A stretch of DNA of 10,128 nucleotides from Acidobacteriaceae bacterium (GTDB lineage: Bacteria; Acidobacteriota; Terriglobia; Terriglobales; Acidobacteriaceae). Made by a program: the position numbers and the translations under genes. This document shows, in pieces, positions 1 through 7,597 of this stretch (the first letter of the stretch is position 1; the number at the start of each line of letters is the position of its first letter). The notes beneath the pieces were generated by a model, which worked only from the letters and a program-made list of their open reading frames with translations, made no database searches and had not been told where the DNA came from. The stretch covers positions 1 to 10,128 of the forward strand of contig PMGP01000218.1 of the NCBI GenBank assembly GCA_003156235.1. The letters run 5' to 3'.

Positions 1-1
1 G

Positions 2-217
2 TACGCATTCGCTCTTGGCTGGCCATCGGACAATCGTCTGTTGATCAAATCGCTCTCAAGTACCGCTCCACACTACGAGCGCCAGATTCGCAAGGTTGAA
101 CTGCTAGGGGCAAACAGCGAGGTCAGTTGGACAAGGGGACCGGATGGACTCAGTATCCGGGTTCCGCAAGGTCCGCCCTGCCATTACGCTTATTGTTTCA
201 AGATTCTGTCGGCATGA
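2..217 (+). CDS. Alpha-L-fucosidase, C-terminal end (5' end outside window)
   Basis: The window opens inside a reading frame of 71 codons ending at TGA 215-217. The peptide begins YAFALGWPSDNRLLIKSLSS and continues with the pattern IRKVELLG..., W....PDGLSIRVP and ends CHYAYCFKILSA. This is the layout of the C-terminal beta-sandwich of GH29 alpha-L-fucosidases: an 'YAxxLGWP' strand, an 'I.xVxLLG' strand, then 'GLxIxxP' and 'AxxFKI' near the end. The family hydrolyses terminal alpha-L-fucose from glycans by a retaining mechanism. The catalytic domain lies upstream and cannot be seen, so activity and signal peptide cannot be judged. This type of C-terminus is commoner in subfamily A enzymes, whereas the next gene looks like subfamily B, so the two may differ in linkage preference (inference). 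The gene ends 107 bases before the next start and is probably co-transcribed with it. Confidence 0.75.
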   Translation, partial: YAFALGWPSDNRLLIKSLSSTAPHYERQIRKVELLGANSEVSWTRGPDGLSIRVPQGPPCHYAYCFKILSA

Positions 218-324
218 CGCCAATAGCGGCCCGGATATCGGTAATTGGACTATTGCAACGCTTGTCAACCTGCTCCTCTGCCTGCGTGGAGATTGGCGGT
301 GCAATGATTTTGAGGAGATGTGAG

Positions 325-2697
325 ATGGGATCTTTGCAAGACCAACATGCGATGAGGCCTATGAGAACATTCCGCACAAAAGCCGGAATAACATTCTCGA
401 TAGGGTTATTCATGATTTTCTCTCCGGCTCGCGGACAATCGCTCGTCAACGCCAATGAGCCTGGGCCTGTTCCGATTGAGTATTCCACGGTGCAGCATAT
501 TTCCAGCAGCGATTCCAGCGCGGCCATTGCGGAAAAGGCGGCGAAGGTTTTACCGCAGTCCAATCAAACGGACTGGATGCGGCTGGAGCGGACGTTCTTT
601 ATCCACTTTGGCCCGAATACGTTCAGGGGCGTCGAGTGGGGCAATGGCCGTGAAGATCCGTCCGTATTCAACCCTACGGAACTCGATGCCGACCAGTGGG
701 TGCGCGCCGTCAAAGAGGGCGGCGGCAAGATGGTAATCCTGGTTTGCAAGCATCACGACGGGTTCAGTTTGTGGCCCACCCGTTACTCAAACCACTCGGT
801 TGCGGCTAGCCCCTGGCGCGGAGGTAAGGGTAATCTCGTCCGCGAGGTTGCCGATGCAGCCAGAAAATACGGCGTCGAGCTGGGAGTTTATCTTTCTCCC
901 GCCGACCTTTACCAGTTGCGGACGAACCCCACAAATCCCAACGGCTACTACGGAAACGAAAGTGAAAAGCTTCGATCTGCGATTCCCACCGATCCAGCCA
1001 GCTTCAAGACAAACCCTTCCAATGGACGCGAGCCGGCCCCGGGTTTCAAGACTTTCACTTACCAGGTGGATGACTACAACCGCTACTTCCTGAATGAGCT
1101 TTATGAATTGCTGACCGAGTACGGGCCGATTCGCGAAGTCTGGTTCGATGGCGCGAATCCGGACCCGAGTGTTTCTGAGACGTACGACTATGCCACATGG
1201 TATGACATGATCCGCAAGTTGCAGCCGCACGCGGTCATTGCTGTCAAAGGACCGGACGTTCGCTGGGTCGGGAACGAAGGTGGAGTTGGCCGGACTATGG
1301 AATGGAGTGTCATCCCACTCTCTTCGCCGCCTGACTCCTTTCGATGGCCGGACATGATGGCCGAAGATCTCGGCAGTCTTTCCAAGCTCACGCCGGGCTC
1401 TTACCTTTGGTGGTATCCGGCGGAAACCAATACGACCATTCTCCGTGGCTGGTTCTGGGCTCCAGGAAAGCAATGCTTGACGGCGGCGAATCTAATCGAC
1501 GTTTATTACCAATCCGTGGGCCGCAACGGCAATATGCTGCTGAACCTCTCGCCTGACAACCGCGGGTTGATACCGGACAACCAGCTTGCACAATTGCGCC
1601 GGATGGCGCAGGTCGTGGATGAAACCTTTGCCAAAGACCTTGCTGTTGGCGGCATACTTACCGCTGACAATTCCAACAAGGCGAATAGCGCGTCGCTGGC
1701 TCTGGATGGGAATCTGGACACATGGTGGGAATCCGCTCCTGGACAGAGGACAGCCACGCTGACGCTGAAACTGCCGAAAGCCGTGACCTTTGACGTTGTT
1801 TCGTTACAGGAAGCGGTGGATCACCGCGGCCAACGTATTGAGTCCTTTTACGTCGACGTTTGGGAAGGCTCGAAGTGGGTCAAGATAGACGAGCAGAAAA
1901 CGGTGGGCCACAAGAGGCTGTTGCGGTGGAATTCGCCCGTTACGACCGACCAAGTGCGCATCCGTATCACCGGTTCGCGTCTTGAGCCGACGTTGGCTGA
2001 AGTGGGTCTCTTCAAGCAGGCCGAGTTCGTTCAACCTCCCGTCATCTCCGAGCGCGACGTCAACGGTTCAGTGACTATCGGAAGCTCGAAGGGCCTCCCC
2101 GTGGTTTACACGTTGGACGGCACTGTGCCGACTCCCAGGTCCAGCGTTTACCGTTCAGCCATCGCTCTTCCGCGTGGCGGCGAGGTCTACGCCGCCTGCG
2201 TGGCTCCGGATGGGCGACTCGGCATGGTGACTTCGAAATACTTCGCCGGTTTAGCGCCGATTGGTTGGAAGGTTGTGAGCGTGGATAGTCAGGAAGCCAC
2301 CAGTCCTGCTACTTATGCGATTGACGGCAATCCAAACACAATCTGGCAAACTCGCATAAATGCCGACTTGGCATTGCCGCACCAACTTACTATAGATATG
2401 GGGAGCGTACACCGGATTGCCGGCTTCACATATCTTCCGCGCCAAGATGGAAGTCACAATGGCGTTGTCGAAGACTATCGTTTTGAAACGAGCGTAGATG
2501 GACACGACTGGACAAAGAATGTAGACTCGGGTAGTTTTGGGAACATCCAGAATAATCCCGAACTTCAGGAAGTACCATTTGCTCCGGTCAATGCACGATT
2601 CTTCCGTTTCACGGCCTTGAAAGAGCTCGGTACCAACGGCTGGACAAGTGCGGCAGAGATTTCCGTTTTGTCCGCGGAAGACAATGCGGACCGCTGA
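325..2697 (+). CDS. Secreted GH29 alpha-L-fucosidase with two F5/8-type C modules
   Basis: A 790-residue retaining alpha-L-fucosidase. The ATG at 325 was chosen because GAGGAG (312-317) lies seven bases upstream; the same frame is open back to 127 but overlaps the previous gene there. A signal peptide follows a basic stretch (MRPMRTFRTK, about residue 10) with a hydrophobic core and probable cleavage near ARGQS. The catalytic barrel spans about residues 84-445, with FFIHFGPNTF, CKHHDGFSLWPT and EVWFDGANP. Asp275 in WFDG is the expected nucleophile. Glu318 in RWVGNEGG is the likely acid/base; the 43-residue spacing is what I recall for GH29 subfamily B (alpha-1,3/1,4-fucosidases). After it come an F5/8C (CBM32-like) module (about 447-565), a short chitobiase/hexosaminidase C-terminal-like segment with VVYTLDGTVPT (about 575-645) and a second F5/8C module (about 647-785). 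These accessory modules suggest binding to polymeric or surface glycans. The family call is firm; subfamily and substrate are inferred. Confidence 0.93.
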   Translation: MGSLQDQHAMRPMRTFRTKAGITFSIGLFMIFSPARGQSLVNANEPGPVPIEYSTVQHISSSDSSAAIAEKAAKVLPQSNQTDWMRLERTFFIHFGPNTFRGVEWGNGREDPSVFNPTELDADQWVRAVKEGGGKMVILVCKHHDGFSLWPTRYSNHSVAASPWRGGKGNLVREVADAARKYGVELGVYLSPADLYQLRTNPTNPNGYYGNESEKLRSAIPTDPASFKTNPSNGREPAPGFKTFTYQVDDYNRYFLNELYELLTEYGPIREVWFDGANPDPSVSETYDYATWYDMIRKLQPHAVIAVKGPDVRWVGNEGGVGRTMEWSVIPLSSPPDSFRWPDMMAEDLGSLSKLTPGSYLWWYPAETNTTILRGWFWAPGKQCLTAANLIDVYYQSVGRNGNMLLNLSPDNRGLIPDNQLAQLRRMAQVVDETFAKDLAVGGILTADNSNKANSASLALDGNLDTWWESAPGQRTATLTLKLPKAVTFDVVSLQEAVDHRGQRIESFYVDVWEGSKWVKIDEQKTVGHKRLLRWNSPVTTDQVRIRITGSRLEPTLAEVGLFKQAEFVQPPVISERDVNGSVTIGSSKGLPVVYTLDGTVPTPRSSVYRSAIALPRGGEVYAACVAPDGRLGMVTSKYFAGLAPIGWKVVSVDSQEATSPATYAIDGNPNTIWQTRINADLALPHQLTIDMGSVHRIAGFTYLPRQDGSHNGVVEDYRFETSVDGHDWTKNVDSGSFGNIQNNPELQEVPFAPVNARFFRFTALKELGTNGWTSAAEISVLSAEDNADR

Positions 2698-2716
2698 GGC
2701 GTTTGATTGTATCCGT

Positions 2717-2768
2717 TCGAGGAGTGAACGAGCATGTTCCAACATTTGCATGGCACCGGTCGCCGGTC
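2717..2768 (+). repeat. 52-bp direct repeat, copy 1 (upstream of the DUF1349 gene)
   Basis: This stretch matches 3658-3709 at 48 of 52 positions, and the last 36 bases (2733-2768) are identical. It contains a Shine-Dalgarno-like GAGGAG (2719-2724), an ATG at 2734, a small inverted repeat ATGTT-CC-AACAT that includes that ATG, and a second one, ACCGG-TCG-CCGGT. The two copies lie 941 bp apart and bracket the DUF1349 gene. Confidence 0.9.
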
Positions 2769-2775
2769 CCCATAA
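2734..2775 (+). other. Possible 13-codon leader ORF, or relic of a gene start
   Basis: ATG 2734, preceded by GAGGAG at nine bases, opens a frame encoding MFQHLHGTGRRSP and stops at TAA 2773-2775, 38 bases before the DUF1349 start. The first 12 residues are identical to the N-terminus of the TPR protein at 3675. It may be a translated leader peptide, or the dead 5' end of a duplicated TPR gene start. Nothing in the sequence decides between these, and no function is claimed. Confidence 0.3.
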
Positions 2776-2813
2776 CATAACCGCATATCAACCACACTAC
2801 TTGGAGAATCACC

Positions 2814-3578
2814 ATGCACGTTGTTCGAACTGTTGTTTGTAAGATTCGTTTCAATGCCTTTGTTCTCTCGCTGTTCGGCGCTGCTCTGCTGGGCGCGTCT
2901 CTGGTCTCGGCGCAGGTTGCCATTCCACATGCAGATGTAACCCAGAAAACAGATCTGACCGGCCTGCCCAACCTCTCTGGTGAATGGACCGTTTTCAACG
3001 GGGAGAAAGGAGGCGCCAGCGTGCGCGATGGTGTTCTGCGCATTGCGCCCGTGCCCCAAACCAATCTGTTTCATGCGCCTGACGATGGCTTCATTGTGGT
3101 GAATGCGCCGATGGTGCTGTTTGCGCCGGAGGGCGACTTTACGTTCAAAGCCAAAGTCTCGGCGCAACTGGTGAATATCTATGACGTGGCCGCATTAGTG
3201 GCATACGGAGACGACAAGCATTGGGCCAAGCTCTGTTTTGAGAATTCGGCACTACAAGAAGCGACCGTGGTGACGGTTGTGACACGGGAGCGCTCGGACG
3301 ATGCGAATTCCGAGACCGTGGCATCGCCCTTTGTATATCTGGCCATTGCGCGCAAGGGCAATGAATACTCCATGCACTTCTCGCGCGACGGGAAGCAATG
3401 GCGACTGGCGCGGCATTTCCAATTGCCATCCGAGCCCAAGCTGCGCATCGGCTTTGCCGCACACTCGGATTCTAATTCGTTTGCTGCTAGCTTCTCGGAG
3501 ATTGTCTATCGCCCCACCGCGCCACCGGACATGCGTCAATTGAATTCCGCCGATCTCAACGGACCGAACATACGCTAG
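2814..3578 (+). CDS. Secreted DUF1349 (concanavalin-like) domain protein
   Basis: A 254-residue protein starting at ATG 2814 with GGAG (2803-2806) seven bases upstream. Residues 1-34 form a signal peptide (basic start, FVLSLFGAALLGASL core, VSAQ cleavage region). The rest fits DUF1349, a jelly-roll family related to concanavalin A-like lectins: FTFKAKVSAQ, then YDVAALVAYGDDKHWAKLCFE, VVTRERSDDANSE, YLAIARKGNEYSMHFSRDGKQWRLAR and LRIGFAAHSDSN. The family has no firmly established biochemical role. Members are often annotated as 'regulation of enolase 1' or found next to glycoside hydrolases, which fits carbohydrate binding here (inference). It lies 116 bases after the fucosidase and 96 before the TPR gene on the same strand. 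It is bracketed by direct repeats (2717-2768 and 3658-3709), so it could have entered or left as a cassette. Confidence 0.8.
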   Translation: MHVVRTVVCKIRFNAFVLSLFGAALLGASLVSAQVAIPHADVTQKTDLTGLPNLSGEWTVFNGEKGGASVRDGVLRIAPVPQTNLFHAPDDGFIVVNAPMVLFAPEGDFTFKAKVSAQLVNIYDVAALVAYGDDKHWAKLCFENSALQEATVVTVVTRERSDDANSETVASPFVYLAIARKGNEYSMHFSRDGKQWRLARHFQLPSEPKLRIGFAAHSDSNSFAASFSEIVYRPTAPPDMRQLNSADLNGPNIR

Positions 3579-3610
3579 GAACTCGGCAGGGAAGTTTAAG
3601 CACCCCACGC

Positions 3611-3616
3611 TATACT
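3611..3616 (+). promoter_or_regulatory. Possible -10 box for the TPR gene
   Basis: TATACT resembles the sigma70 -10 consensus and lies in the DUF1349-TPR gap, 59 bases before the TPR start. No convincing -35 hexamer is visible at the usual distance. The interest is its position directly before the palindrome at 3618-3642, which would then cover the transcription start. Confidence 0.3.
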
Positions 3617-3617
3617 T

Positions 3618-3642
3618 GTTGCTGGACTGTGGGTCCAGCAAC
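3618..3642. promoter_or_regulatory. Perfect 10-bp inverted repeat (hairpin or operator)
   Basis: GTTGCTGGAC and GTCCAGCAAC pair perfectly around the five-base loop TGTGG. No run of T follows, so it is a poor intrinsic terminator for the DUF1349 gene. It lies just downstream of the possible -10 box and touches the next palindrome, so an operator or a 5'-leader hairpin of the TPR gene is more likely. Confidence 0.6.
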
Positions 3643-3660
3643 GATCTAACCGTTAGATCG
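3642..3660. promoter_or_regulatory. Perfect 9-bp palindrome abutting the TPR ribosome binding site
   Basis: CGATCTAAC-C-GTTAGATCG is a perfect 9-bp dyad around one base. The one-base centre makes an RNA hairpin tight, so a binding site for a dimeric regulator is the simpler reading. Its right arm ends directly before AGGA (3661-3664), the putative Shine-Dalgarno of the TPR gene, so any occupancy or folding would affect translation. I do not recognise the regulator. Confidence 0.55.
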
Positions 3661-3709
3661 AGGAATTGACGAACATGTTCCAACATTTGCATGGCACCGG
3701 TCGCCGGTC
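3658..3709 (+). repeat. 52-bp direct repeat, copy 2 (start of the TPR gene)
   Basis: Second copy of the repeat at 2717-2768. Here it carries the AGGA ribosome binding site, the ATG at 3675 and the first 12 codons (MFQHLHGTGRRS) of the TPR gene. Homology ends immediately after 3709, inside the signal-peptide coding region. Confidence 0.9.
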
Positions 3710-5309
3710 AAGAATTCTGACCTTCGTAGGCACGGTGGCTCTGACCATCTCGCAACCTCTTTGGTCTGCTTCATGCATCGGTCCCGCGCCCTTGGAGGCG
3801 CGAGTCCACTCCCATCCGGATGCCGACGCCTATGTAGCTTTGGGCATTTGGTTCGGTGAGAACCGCAAGTCCGAATGCGCCGCCCAGGCCTTTCAAGCTG
3901 GACTCGAGCTGGAACCCAACTCGCCTCGCCTCTCTTATCTCCTCGGACTGAGTCTCTACACTGCCGGAAAGTTGCAAGAGTCTGTTGCACCCCTTCAGCA
4001 TTCGGTTGAGCTGAATCCTAAAGAAGAAAATTCGCATCTTTTGCTGGCCTCTGCCTTATCCGGACTGGGCCGCGGAAACGAGGCATTCAGCGAGTGGCAA
4101 GCGGCGCTCAAGATCGACCCTAACTCCAAGATGGCGTTGGATGGAATCGCCAAGATCCTTCTCGCCGCGGGCGACAATGAGTCTGTCATCGCCCAGCTCC
4201 CGGGTATGCAGCTCGATGAGAACCTCATTCTCGATCTGGCCACCGCTTACGGAAGAACTGGGCTGTTCAACGACGCTGCCCGTGTGTTGAACGAGGGAAT
4301 GACGACCTACCCCAATTCGGCGGCGCTTGCGTCAATACTCGTGTCCATTTACGTCAAACAGTCGCGCTTTGAAGAGGCCAACAAGGTTGCAGAGCAACTG
4401 GCCCTCCGCAATCCCCACGATATCGAGGCCCAGCGCGTTTATCTGAGTGTGCTGGTCTTCGATGCGGAAAACCAGACCGCCGTGCCCCTGGCTCGCAAAC
4501 TTCTTGCACAGGCCCCGCAAGATGCGGATTTTCTCTATTTGAATGGTGTGTTGGAGCGCGCTACCGGCGACTTTGCCGCCGCGCGCAAGCACCTCGAGGA
4601 AGCGGCAAAGCTCGATCCCAACCGCTACAGTACCCACTACAACCTTGGTTGCATCCTGGAGCAGCTCCAAGACTACGCTGGCGCCAAAGAGCAATTGCAA
4701 AAGGCGATCGAGCTCGACTCGACTGAGCCCGAGAGCCGCTTCGAACTGGCCAAGGTTCTGCGCAAGCTGGGCGAATCCGATGCAGCGCAGCAACAGCTGG
4801 TTATCTACCAGAAACAACTGAAGGATATTTCCGACCACTCCATCGCGGCGCAGAAGTCCACTCAGGCCGCGGAAGCGGTGCGGACGGGAGACAAGCAAAA
4901 GGCCGTCGCGCTTTATCGGGAGGCGATCGCGGCTCTGCCTGACAACGCAGGATTGATCTATCAGTTGGCTCTGGTCTTGAACGACCTCAACGATTTGGAA
5001 GGTGAGCGAACCGCTCTCGAACAAGCTGTCAAGATCGATCCAGCCTTTGCCCCGGCACAATATCAGCTCGGCAACTTGGACTCTCGCGATGGCGACACAG
5101 GCGGTGCCGAGCAGAAGTTCCGGCAGGCTATCAAAGCCTCTCCCGGCTACGTGCAAGCGTGGATTGCTCTGGCCGCCACATTGGCCATGGAGTCCCGCTT
5201 TCCCGATGCGCTGCAAGCCGTAGACAACGCGCTTAAGATCGCTCCAAACAACAGCGAAGCGCTTGAACTCCGCAAGAGCCTGGTCGCCGGTCAGGCAAAA
5301 CACTATTGA
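3675..5309 (+). CDS. Exported tetratricopeptide-repeat protein
   Basis: A 544-residue protein. ATG 3675 is preferred (AGGA 3661-3664, ten bases upstream); a TTG at 3666 is in frame but too close to that site. The N-terminus has a basic segment (HGTGRRSR), a hydrophobic core (ILTFVGTVALTISQPLW) and a probable cleavage site near WSAS, so it is exported. Almost everything after about residue 45 is TPR-like helix pairs, with recurring signatures such as AAQAFQAGLELEPNSPRLSY, ESVAPLQHSVELNPKEENSH, EAFSEWQAALKIDPNS, AARKHLEEAAKLDPNRYSTH, GAKEQLQKAIELDSTEPESR and ALQAVDNALKIAPNNSEAL; I estimate ten or more repeats. TPR arrays mediate protein-protein contacts, and no catalytic domain is present. The next gene encodes a CRTAC1-like protein. 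TPR and CRTAC1/ASPIC modules often occur together, sometimes fused, so the two may act as partners (inference). The stop TGA 5307-5309 lies inside the terminal repeat of the element at 5306-5406. Confidence 0.88.
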   Translation: MFQHLHGTGRRSRILTFVGTVALTISQPLWSASCIGPAPLEARVHSHPDADAYVALGIWFGENRKSECAAQAFQAGLELEPNSPRLSYLLGLSLYTAGKLQESVAPLQHSVELNPKEENSHLLLASALSGLGRGNEAFSEWQAALKIDPNSKMALDGIAKILLAAGDNESVIAQLPGMQLDENLILDLATAYGRTGLFNDAARVLNEGMTTYPNSAALASILVSIYVKQSRFEEANKVAEQLALRNPHDIEAQRVYLSVLVFDAENQTAVPLARKLLAQAPQDADFLYLNGVLERATGDFAAARKHLEEAAKLDPNRYSTHYNLGCILEQLQDYAGAKEQLQKAIELDSTEPESRFELAKVLRKLGESDAAQQQLVIYQKQLKDISDHSIAAQKSTQAAEAVRTGDKQKAVALYREAIAALPDNAGLIYQLALVLNDLNDLEGERTALEQAVKIDPAFAPAQYQLGNLDSRDGDTGGAEQKFRQAIKASPGYVQAWIALAATLAMESRFPDALQAVDNALKIAPNNSEALELRKSLVAGQAKHY

Positions 5310-5406
5310 TCCGGCCCAGAAGTTTTGAAACGCTGTGCCCCATCCATTCCGCGCTTTTTGCGGAATGGGTGGGAGGGAGTGTTGCATTTCTTTGGGGCCG
5401 GATCAA
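5306..5406. mobile_element. MITE-like element with REP-type hairpin (element C1), 101 bp
   Basis: The ends TTGATCCGGCCC (5306-5317) and GGGCCGGATCAA (5395-5406) are perfect inverted repeats, and TA borders both sides, extending the symmetry to 14 bp (5304-5408). Inside is a strong hairpin: CCCATCCATTCCGC (5339-5352), a seven-base loop GCTTTTT, then GCGGAATGGGTGGG (5360-5373), complementary except for one T.G wobble. The same GTGCCCCATCC...GGGTGGG core recurs at 10001-10042. There is no ORF inside. The left end provides the stop codon of the TPR gene. The hairpin could also slow transcription between the TPR and CRTAC1-like genes, but it lacks a downstream T-tract. Confidence 0.65.
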
Positions 5407-5448
5407 TAATCGGGCCGGCACCGTCGTTTCTGGAAGATGATAGCAGCC

Positions 5449-7204
<1,756 letters not shown>

Positions 7205-7218
<14 letters not shown>

Positions 7219-7333
7219 CCTGGTTTTGAAAGGGCACGCCTTTAGCCGTGCCGCTGAAGGAGCAGAAAAATCGCGGGCTTTAGCCCCTGAGGGAAAGCTC
7301 AAAGACGGACAGTATTCGGTTATGAAACAGCTT
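7205..7333. mobile_element. MITE-like element E1, 129 bp, CTAG borders
   Basis: The terminal inverted repeats AAGCTGTTTCATAACC (7205-7220) and GGTTATGAAACAGCTT (7318-7333) are perfect over 16 bp and bordered by CTAG on both sides (7201-7204, 7334-7337). The interior has TTTTGAAAGGGCACG, an imperfect palindrome GGCACGCCTTTAGCCGTGCC (7233-7252) and GGGCTTTAGCCC (7275-7286), the core shared with E2 and E3. There is no coding capacity. The left end overlaps the 3' end of the CRTAC1-like gene. Confidence 0.75.
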
Positions 7334-7337
7334 CTAG

Positions 7338-7467
7338 GGAACCTCTGAATAAGTCGATGTTTTGAAGGGGCACGACTTTAGTCGTGCCGCAAATGCTACA
7401 AATCAAAAGTCGGGCTTTAGCCCCTGAGGGAATGTTGGACCGCAACAATGACTTGATCAGAGGTTCA
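7338..7467. mobile_element. MITE-like element E2, 130 bp, CTAG borders
   Basis: It begins GGAACCTCTGAATAAGTC (7338-7355) and ends GACTTGATCAGAGGTTCA (7450-7467), imperfect inverted repeats. CTAG borders both sides (7334-7337, shared with E1, and 7468-7471). The core holds the perfect palindrome GGCACGACTTTAGTCGTGCC (7369-7388) and GGGCTTTAGCCC (7412-7423). The GH42 frame happens to be open through this element back to 7384, but this is non-coding repeat. Confidence 0.78.
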
Positions 7468-7501
7468 CTAGAGGCGAATTCAAACAAGTCACGCGGGCAT
7501 C

Positions 7502-7522
7502 CGGGATGCGAGCGGCATCCCG
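7502..7522. other. Hairpin upstream of the GH42 gene
   Basis: CGGGATGC and GCATCCCG pair perfectly around the loop GAGCG, 69 bases before the GH42 start. A competing short dyad CATCC-G-GGATG begins just upstream at 7498. It could be a 5'-leader hairpin or an operator. No clear promoter hexamers are visible between E2 and the gene. Confidence 0.4.
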
Positions 7523-7552
7523 TAACGTATGCGGGCTTGCCGGCCGGAACGA

Positions 7553-7597
7553 AGGAAACATTCATGCTCACAAGAATGGAGGAAACATTCATGCTCA
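7553..7597 (+). repeat. Tandemly duplicated ribosome binding site and start codon of the GH42 gene
   Basis: The 18-base sequence AGGAAACATTCATGCTCA occurs at 7553-7570 and again at 7580-7597, with a 27-base period. Each copy holds a purine-rich ribosome binding site and an ATG (7564 and 7591), and the two starts are in the same frame nine codons apart. The second site is stronger (GGAGGAA, 7578-7584). Confidence 0.85.

Noticed and set aside
219..298. 7-bp inverted repeat CGCCAAT/ATTGGCG in the gap between the two fucosidases
   Set aside because: It is short, with a 66-base separation and no similarity to the other elements; it is likely by chance.
127..324. N-terminal extension of the GH29 frame back to ATG 127
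   Set aside because: It overlaps the end of the upstream fucosidase, lacks a ribosome binding site and would bury the signal peptide; ATG 325 has GAGGAG at ideal spacing.
5339..5373. Intrinsic terminator after the TPR gene
   Set aside because: The hairpin is strong but is followed by GAGGGAGTG, not by a T-tract, and it belongs to a dispersed repeat family; weak termination cannot be excluded.
4332..5387. 351-residue open frame on the minus strand
   Set aside because: It is antisense to the TPR gene, has no recognisable domain, and is explained by codon bias in a GC-rich coding sequence.
7384..7590. N-terminal extension of the GH42 frame back to 7384
   Set aside because: The extension translates the repeat element E2 and would put about 69 residues before an obvious signal peptide.
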